Assembly: GCA_012798795.1 (NCBI GenBank)
Contig: JAAZMN010000075.1
Coordinates: forward strand, 1 to 33,884
Length of the DNA stretch: 33,884 nt
From: Bacillota bacterium
GTDB lineage: Bacteria; Bacillota; Limnochordia; Darwinibacteriales; DTU012
Reading direction: 5' to 3'
The position numbers and the translations under genes are program-made. The notes beneath the pieces were generated by a model. It saw nothing but the letters and a program-made list of their open reading frames with translations, was not told where the DNA came from and ran no database searches. Positions within the stretch are counted from its first letter, which is position 1; each line of letters starts with the position of its first letter. Shown piece by piece: positions 27,551 through 33,884 of the stretch.

Positions 27551-30281
27551 CCGGATCACCCTCTACCTTGATAAAACTCTCACCCTCAATAATACAGCTG
27601 TCTAATATGACTCGATGCTGATTGTAATTTACAATAACTGTAACTCCGCTTTCATATGTAGTTGAAAACACTTCGGGTGCTAAGCGTCGATGATCAACAA
27701 TTCGCTGACCTTTGATTTTTTCAAGCAGTTCTTCCGTTTCTAAATAGAAATCTACTGCATCATCCAGCCAATCTCCATAATGAACTGCATATAAATAATC
27801 AAAATCCGTACGTTTTAGCAAAGAAGACGGAGTGAAAGTGCCGATATAATACTGCCCAGCTCCTGTTTCCAAAGTTTTTAATAATGCTTGGCGCATATTT
27901 TCCGCTAAATTAATTGCCTCACCGGTATAATGCCAATAGCCGCTTAAAACAATGGGCAAAAAAGGAATACCCTGATCAATGATATGCAGTGAACTAGCAG
28001 TTAACGGCACATTTACTGCTGTACTTACATAAGGCAGAACGTAACTGTTGGCACCGTCTGTCATCAGTTTAAGTTCATACTCTTCGGCAAGGGTCTTTAC
28101 TCCATTTTCAAGCAGATAACGTGCCTGCTGCCGATTTATTAAGTCGTGTTCACTAAGTCGGTAATCTGAATTAAGCAGCACTCCAAAATCCCGTAGGCAG
28201 ATATTGTTAACCTGATATTTTAAATAGTCCTGAGCAAATTTGTCTATTAAATCCGAAAGCTTGCGTGGAGAAAGAATATACGGGCTTCTGCCCTGCTGCC
28301 TTTGAGAAGTAGCAATACTATAAGGATAAATTTGGGCAGCTTGGCGAGAAATAAATCGAGATGCATCAGTACGAATGATAAAACTGTCAAACAGTCTATT
28401 TTTGTATACTAAGAGCAAACTAACATCAGGGTAAAATGCTGCATTATTAGCTTCTAAATGCCGCATCAACTGCTTCCAATCGTGATTAGTACCTAGTATA
28501 GGCTCTAAACTAACTTTATCCGGATAGAAATGCTCAATTCCACCTTTAAGCCAGCCAGAATATCTAATCTGTAACCCTGATATTTCTTTTGCCATTAATT
28601 GATGGACAACAGCTGCCGCCTGTTCAAAAGTGGTTAATGGATAGATTACTTGTCGGGGCACTCCTAAAATCGGTTCTGAATGGTCAATGGCTGCCGCTAG
28701 TTCCACAATAAAGGGCTGCTTGGAATCAAGTGGAGTTAATCCGTAATTGTTTACTAAGTATTCTTGGTAACGATGTGCCATACCCACGTAATCAGCTTCA
28801 CCACCTATTAAAAATTTATAGCGAATCCGAAGATTACCCTGATAAATCTGATGCTGATATACGTTAAGATAAGTCGTAGTTGCATCATAATACATCTGTA
28901 GCTGGGAAAAAGGCCTTAGGTTAAAATTTGTGTAGACCTTATTATATCCGTCAGTTCTGCCAGCGGTATCTGCCCGGATTCTACCAATGGCATCTCCTTC
29001 CTCGATAATGGCCAAAAAAGCTAGTTCATCTTGTTTCAGACCAAATATAGGAAGATGAATCTGCTGTCCTGGATAAGGCATGCTGGCAATAGGCGTTACG
29101 GAAAAATCTCTACCATATATTATTTTTTCATAAGATGAAGTAAAGCGTTTATCTGTATTAAGATAGATAAGTGCACCTGAGCCATCCGGTATCACAATAT
29201 AACCTTCAGCTTGATCATGGGCAGCCCCAAAATATGGTAAAACGCTGAGAGTAGTCAATGGAAACGAAACCTGCCGTTTATCTCGAGAACGATCTTCCAC
29301 ATCCTGCGGAAATCTCAATTCGTTTACAGGCACATTAACAACTAAATCCCTGCCATCGAGCCGATATTCAATTACAATTTTGAAAACACGAATGTTTTCA
29401 AGCGGAGGATCAATCCTATTAGCTTCATGATCAAATTGTGTATCATAAGGAGTGTACCCGGAAGCTGTAATTGTCTCCACCAATCTAGTCCAATCCCAAG
29501 CACGAATCCGATCCTTCAAAATATAAGTAGGGTTGTCTTTTAACTGCACAAAGTTTTCTGGCTTTAGCTCTTGACGAGCCGAATAGTCCTCCCGATTATT
29601 AACAATATGAGTTGCTGCCCCTTGAATTAAATTACGCCTAGCAGATCCCTCCAGCACTTCACCAACTAAAGTCAGCATATAATCCGCACCAAAGAGATAA
29701 TCCTTATCCATGTTTAAAACTGAAACTCGTTCATAACCTTCGGGGATTTGTGTAATCTGAATTAATTGATACTGTTTTAAAATAAACTCCTGATCTTCAG
29801 AGGCAAGATGCTGTAAAATCTTAGACTCCATACGCTCTCTGCTGATGATTACCGGGACAATATCATCTGAAGCCCACCGCTGCCCAAACAAGTACTTAAC
29901 CCGAAATCCATCTGTTATTTTCTCGATTTCAGCCTGATCTAAAAGATTGCTGTTTCGGTAATTATTCATTGTTTGTCTAACATCTTCAGGAGTGTAGTAA
30001 TCAAACAGTAATTGCGAACTTAACTCATCAATTACACTGCCCCGAGCAATGCTGTCTTTTTCACGATTTTGGGGATTTGAAAACCATACCGCATCAAAGT
30101 CTTTAAGTTTAACCGCTATTTCTGTGGTTTGGGAATTAAGATAGAGAATGGCTTGTTCATTTTCTACCTGCAGGTCAAATTCTGCTAGATCAATGGCAGA
30201 AACCTGATTAGAAACTGCTGGAATTATTATAGCCATAATCAAAGCGATAATCTTAAATTTATAATTAAAGCAGATACGCAT
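27540..30281 (-). CDS. Secreted DUF5696-like protein, possible glycoside-hydrolase-type fold
   Basis: 913 aa, signal peptide; C-terminal LRDFGVLLNSDY...LMTDGANSYVLPYVSTAVNVPLTASSLHIIDQGIPFLPIVLSGYWHYTGEAINL resembles the DUF5696 family seen in Paenibacillus-type carbohydrate operons (recall, not searched). Confidence 0.65.
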   Translation of the reverse strand: MRICFNYKFKIIALIMAIIIPAVSNQVSAIDLAEFDLQVENEQAILYLNSQTTEIAVKLKDFDAVWFSNPQNREKDSIARGSVIDELSSQLLFDYYTPEDVRQTMNNYRNSNLLDQAEIEKITDGFRVKYLFGQRWASDDIVPVIISRERMESKILQHLASEDQEFILKQYQLIQITQIPEGYERVSVLNMDKDYLFGADYMLTLVGEVLEGSARRNLIQGAATHIVNNREDYSARQELKPENFVQLKDNPTYILKDRIRAWDWTRLVETITASGYTPYDTQFDHEANRIDPPLENIRVFKIVIEYRLDGRDLVVNVPVNELRFPQDVEDRSRDKRQVSFPLTTLSVLPYFGAAHDQAEGYIVIPDGSGALIYLNTDKRFTSSYEKIIYGRDFSVTPIASMPYPGQQIHLPIFGLKQDELAFLAIIEEGDAIGRIRADTAGRTDGYNKVYTNFNLRPFSQLQMYYDATTTYLNVYQHQIYQGNLRIRYKFLIGGEADYVGMAHRYQEYLVNNYGLTPLDSKQPFIVELAAAIDHSEPILGVPRQVIYPLTTFEQAAAVVHQLMAKEISGLQIRYSGWLKGGIEHFYPDKVSLEPILGTNHDWKQLMRHLEANNAAFYPDVSLLLVYKNRLFDSFIIRTDASRFISRQAAQIYPYSIATSQRQQGRSPYILSPRKLSDLIDKFAQDYLKYQVNNICLRDFGVLLNSDYRLSEHDLINRQQARYLLENGVKTLAEEYELKLMTDGANSYVLPYVSTAVNVPLTASSLHIIDQGIPFLPIVLSGYWHYTGEAINLAENMRQALLKTLETGAGQYYIGTFTPSSLLKRTDFDYLYAVHYGDWLDDAVDFYLETEELLEKIKGQRIVDHRRLAPEVFSTTYESGVTVIVNYNQHRVILDSCIIEGESFIKVEGDPDEK

Positions 30282-30299
30282 AGATACCCCCCTTTATTC

Positions 30300-32435
30300 C
30301 TAATTTCTAAAGACAAGTTCAATGTATATTTCCGAGAAAAACTGATAAACTTGTTCAGCAAGATTAAAATACAATAATCCGATAAATAGTGTTAAGCCCA
30401 TGCCAGCAATAGTTAAACCGGTAAATAATGCTGTCTTTCCAAAATCATATTGATGAACCACCATTGTACCGATGAAAATCAAAATCACGGTCCACACTAC
30501 TCCCAATGAAGTAAGGGTATAATAGAAAGATCCTTCTTCAACTATAATATAATTGCTGATAAAGGTTAAAGGAATATTCATGATTATTAAGGGAGTACAT
30601 GCATAAGCAACCGTAATAAAAATATCTTTGAAACTTCCCTTCCCATCTGATACGGTTGTCAGCGACCAGTTAACAATACACCACAGAAAAAACGGTATTA
30701 AAATACTGGCAAATTCCACATATATATTTAGTTTATTTAGATCACGTCGATTGAAAATAAAACCTGTGTATTGACGAGCATAAACATAACTTAGGGTCAG
30801 CAGCCCTAGAATGATTCCGGCAGATACTGCATTACCCCGTTTTTCATGTTTTAAATCCCAGAAACCTTCTAGAGGATGAATAATTAAATATAGTGCATAA
30901 GCCAAGCTTTTGGCAATAGTATACGATTTCAACCGGCCTCCCCATTTTTCCAGCGTATATCTTAATTTTTGGATCAACCTAAATTTAGATATTACAAAAA
31001 TTGCTGCAGCCATAACTACTATTAAAATAACAACCATAGTAAAGTTTTTATAAATAACTTCGCGCCGATAAAGTGCAAATGCTTTAGAATAATTAATCCG
31101 ATCCTCACCTAAACGAAAACTATACATAGCTTCAGCAAAACTGTCTTCTCGCATTTGAGCCCGGCCTATTCCCGTATGAGCTACATCTAAATTAACATTC
31201 ATCTGCTTTACTTTCTGCCACTCTAAAACCGAGTTATCCCAGTCATCATCATGGTAATAGGCAATAGCTGCATGAATAGATTGGGCATAATCAGTAGAAT
31301 TAAAAACTGTAATCATATTTGTTCCCCTGTCAAGCACCAAAATGCTCTCATCCAGTTCGGCTATGGCTTCTGGAATTTGAAAAGTTCCCCGGCTTTGGCC
31401 TAAACCTCCGAAAACATAAAGTAAATTCCCGTTTTCATCATAAGTAAAAACACGGCCCCGCCTCTGATCAAGGGCAGAGTACATCCCATTTTTTCTGGCA
31501 ATCACATCGACTAGCAATGATGACGCCAGTGTTGCCTCGCCGTATTGATCTAATAATGCAGAACCATAATCACCTATGGGTGGATTAAAGCCTGCCCTGC
31601 GCATTACATCAGTTCCGGCAGGATTGAGGCGTCTAATAGCTTCTGTATAGCGGATTTCTCCATCTGTAACCGTCGCAAAAATAAAGCCTCGTTCATCAAT
31701 ATCAATACTGCTGTGTTCTGTAGGTAAAAACAAAGTCAGCAGCTTTTTTCTCTCAGCTGATGAAAATCGCCGCCATAAATAATCAATTAAACTTGGGGTA
31801 ACGCGGGGAGCACCAATAAAGCCGCAGAAATCACCTTGAGGATCAAACTCCAAAATACCGTCATAAACCTCATCGGACACCACAAAAATACGGCCAACAT
31901 TATCCACACCGATCCGATTAGGATTATAACGGAAATCTGCTCGTATTACTCCGGAGAATTCAGGCTGAGGAGGACCTACCATCTGCACTAACTGACCCTT
32001 TTGATCAAGCACGACAATGCGTGAATTATTCCGATCAGCAATATAAATATGGCCATTGTCGGTAACATAAATTCCGCGAGGAGTATTAAAACAATCAATT
32101 ACACCATTATTGACAAACTCACTAAAAATCCGGATAACTTCATAGTCGCTATTAAGCTGAATGATTCTGTTATTGCCGGTATCAGATATATAAATACTCT
32201 TTTCAGCATCGACAAATATATCTCGCGGTGATGAAAACGCACCGACACCTAAATCCATACCGCGAATAGTTTTCACAGGAACATAAGCTTGAGGAGCATA
32301 GACAGGTTCCTGCCAAAAATCATAGGTATAACTGGAATAGGGAACTGCCAGAGTAGAAGAATCCCCCAAACCTTTAGCTGCTGTACTCGTTAAAAGTAAA
32401 ATCATGCATAAAGTTAGCAACAATGCCCTACGCAT
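30300..32435 (-). CDS. NHL-repeat beta-propeller + TPR-like + Yip1-family integral membrane protein
   Basis: Signal peptide; repeated NHL motifs (FSSPRDIFVDAEKSIYISDTGNNRIIQLN; FNTPRGIYVTDNGHIYIADRNNSRIVVLD); TPR-like stretch; multi-TM Yip1-like C-terminus. ATG 32435 with RBS GGGGGGAGGG preferred over the 32477 start, which overlaps lacI. Confidence 0.82.
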   Translation of the reverse strand: MRRALLLTLCMILLLTSTAAKGLGDSSTLAVPYSSYTYDFWQEPVYAPQAYVPVKTIRGMDLGVGAFSSPRDIFVDAEKSIYISDTGNNRIIQLNSDYEVIRIFSEFVNNGVIDCFNTPRGIYVTDNGHIYIADRNNSRIVVLDQKGQLVQMVGPPQPEFSGVIRADFRYNPNRIGVDNVGRIFVVSDEVYDGILEFDPQGDFCGFIGAPRVTPSLIDYLWRRFSSAERKKLLTLFLPTEHSSIDIDERGFIFATVTDGEIRYTEAIRRLNPAGTDVMRRAGFNPPIGDYGSALLDQYGEATLASSLLVDVIARKNGMYSALDQRRGRVFTYDENGNLLYVFGGLGQSRGTFQIPEAIAELDESILVLDRGTNMITVFNSTDYAQSIHAAIAYYHDDDWDNSVLEWQKVKQMNVNLDVAHTGIGRAQMREDSFAEAMYSFRLGEDRINYSKAFALYRREVIYKNFTMVVILIVVMAAAIFVISKFRLIQKLRYTLEKWGGRLKSYTIAKSLAYALYLIIHPLEGFWDLKHEKRGNAVSAGIILGLLTLSYVYARQYTGFIFNRRDLNKLNIYVEFASILIPFFLWCIVNWSLTTVSDGKGSFKDIFITVAYACTPLIIMNIPLTFISNYIIVEEGSFYYTLTSLGVVWTVILIFIGTMVVHQYDFGKTALFTGLTIAGMGLTLFIGLLYFNLAEQVYQFFSEIYIELVFRN

Positions 32436-32461
32436 ATACAAAAGACCCTCCCCCCGTCTTA

Positions 32462-33478
32462 TTAAATACGGCAGCATGAATCGCGCTCAATTAATTTTAC
32501 AGATAACACAACCGGGCTAAGAGCAGTTTCTGTTTGACGAATTAAACCCAATAAAACCTTGGCTGCAGTTCTACCCATTAAATCCGTATCCTGCCTAATT
32601 GTTGTTAATCTCGGTTTAATATATTTACATAAATCAATGTCGTCATAGCCAATTATGGAAATATCATCTGGGCATTTCAACCCTGATTCTTCTATTGCCA
32701 TTAAAGCCCCTACCGCAATAGAATCGCTTTGGCAGAACACTGCCGTCGGCCTATCGGATTGTTTAATTAACTTCTTCATGCCTTCATAGCCACAAACCTC
32801 AAGATAATCATTACCCACAATCCACTGAGTAGGACAAGTAAGATTATATTTTCTTAAAGCTTCCAAAAAGCCTTCTGTCCGCTCTTCTGTTGGCTTTACA
32901 CCAGGTAAACCTTGAATTAGTGCAATTTTTCGATGTCCTAAATTATAAAAATACTCCACAGCCTGCCTAGCCCCGCTGTAGTTATCCCATACAACGCACC
33001 TTGAATTCCTGCCACAGTGATCTCCGTCAATAAATACACTAGGTAGTTTAGAATTAAGCAAGGAAGCTAAACTGGGTTCATTTTTATCAATACCCATAAA
33101 AACCGCCCCATCAACTTGACGCGTACGGCATTTTTGCAGAAAATCTTTGCTACCTTTTAACGTAGAATCCGATAACAGCACAAAATCGTACCCGTGTTTG
33201 CCCAATGTTCTTTGTAATCCAAATACTACACCCTGGAAAAATGCATGATGCAGCCCGGGAGTGGGATTATGAGCCACAAATAAACCTATAGAATAAGACT
33301 GCTTTCCTGATAAGCTTTTTGCTATTACATTAGGTTCAAATGACTCTTCCTCTAAAATCTTTAGAACTCTCTGCCGTGTTTCAGCTCCTATATCTGAATA
33401 ATTATTAATTACTTTAGATACAGTAGCTACAGAAACTCCTGCCTTTTTTGCTATGTCTTTAATAGTTTTTACAGTCAT
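32462..33478 (-). CDS. LacI family transcriptional regulator
   Basis: MTVKTIKDIAKKAGVSVATVSKVINNYSDIGAETRQRVLKILEEESFEPNVIAKSLSGKQSYSIGLFV; LacI HTH + periplasmic-binding-like domain; RBS GGGGGAGGA before ATG 33478. Confidence 0.95.
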   Translation of the reverse strand: MTVKTIKDIAKKAGVSVATVSKVINNYSDIGAETRQRVLKILEEESFEPNVIAKSLSGKQSYSIGLFVAHNPTPGLHHAFFQGVVFGLQRTLGKHGYDFVLLSDSTLKGSKDFLQKCRTRQVDGAVFMGIDKNEPSLASLLNSKLPSVFIDGDHCGRNSRCVVWDNYSGARQAVEYFYNLGHRKIALIQGLPGVKPTEERTEGFLEALRKYNLTCPTQWIVGNDYLEVCGYEGMKKLIKQSDRPTAVFCQSDSIAVGALMAIEESGLKCPDDISIIGYDDIDLCKYIKPRLTTIRQDTDLMGRTAAKVLLGLIRQTETALSPVVLSVKLIERDSCCRI

Positions 33479-33558
33479 TTTATCCTCCCCCAACGTACTA
33501 TTACCAAACTTATATCCAGCAGGAAGGAAGTCCAAGGACTCCCTCCCCATTTTCTATA

Positions 33559-33884
33559 CTATTGATTTAAAAACTCATCTATCACCGCTTGAATCTGTGG
33601 TGCTGCAGCAGCCCAAGCAGCTGCAGGACTCTGCTCTCCATTTTGAATAGCTTGTAGAGGAGCGTGCAGCGGCCTGCGGTCATCCCAATCTGGACCTAGC
33701 ATTCCATCTAAATGAAAACCGGATCCATCCCATTCTTCTTCAGCCATAAGCAGAAGTTCATAATCAAATTCATTTAAAACATAATCGTAGCGCAGCTCTT
33801 CTCTTTCCATTAACTCTTCTTCAATCTGGAACAAGAAGTTATGCAGAGCAACCAATCCTTCAGGAAATTCAGCCGAAGCCGGAA
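33559..33884 (-). CDS. C-terminus of a possible second extracellular solute-binding protein, 5' end beyond right window edge
   Basis: Frame open to the edge: PASAEFPEGLVALHNFLFQIEEEL...PLHAPLQAIQNGEQSPAAAWAAAAPQIQAVIDEFLNQ*; the ending resembles sugar SBP C-termini (NG..SP.EA...A..I..ll). Confidence 0.45.
   Translation of the reverse strand, partial: PASAEFPEGLVALHNFLFQIEEELMEREELRYDYVLNEFDYELLLMAEEEWDGSGFHLDGMLGPDWDDRRPLHAPLQAIQNGEQSPAAAWAAAAPQIQAVIDEFLNQ

Noticed and set aside
32436-32477. ORF-track start at 32477 for the NHL-Yip1 gene
   Set aside because: It overlaps the lacI 3' end and lacks an RBS and signal peptide; ATG 32435 has both.
1-33884. CRISPR arrays, tRNA/rRNA genes, IS elements, prophage genes
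   Set aside because: No direct-repeat arrays, no tRNA/rRNA signatures, no transposase, integrase or phage structural genes recognised on either strand.

Overview
This AT-rich window looks like a Firmicutes-type chromosomal region with dense, well-spaced genes. From left to right it contains: a partial ispH (-); a niacin pair niaX(-)/niaR(+) around a 12-bp inverted-repeat operator candidate; mgtE (-) behind an M-box Mg2+ riboswitch with an intrinsic terminator and an unannotated 20-codon leader ORF; a Gfo/Idh/MocA oxidoreductase; a YkuS-like protein with an apparent ATT start; a PadR regulator; a detached FlhB-C-terminal-like/FliK-like pair; a YfcE-like phosphoesterase; pdxS; cardiolipin synthase; a MecA-type PBP; a patatin plus a coupled helical protein of unknown function; a small protein resembling an outer-membrane beta-barrel; a flippase-like membrane protein + GH5 glucanase + SIMPL run; asnA-asnS; and a long minus-strand carbohydrate operon. 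That operon encodes a LacI regulator, an NHL-propeller/Yip1 membrane protein, a DUF5696-like secreted protein, two MalF/MalG permease pairs and a ~985-aa solute-binding protein with two CBM-like N-terminal domains. No ATPase gene is present in it. The two most interesting points are (1) a possible translation attenuator between the M-box and mgtE, and (2) the composite carbohydrate-uptake operon. All calls come from reading the sequence and from family knowledge; no searches were run.
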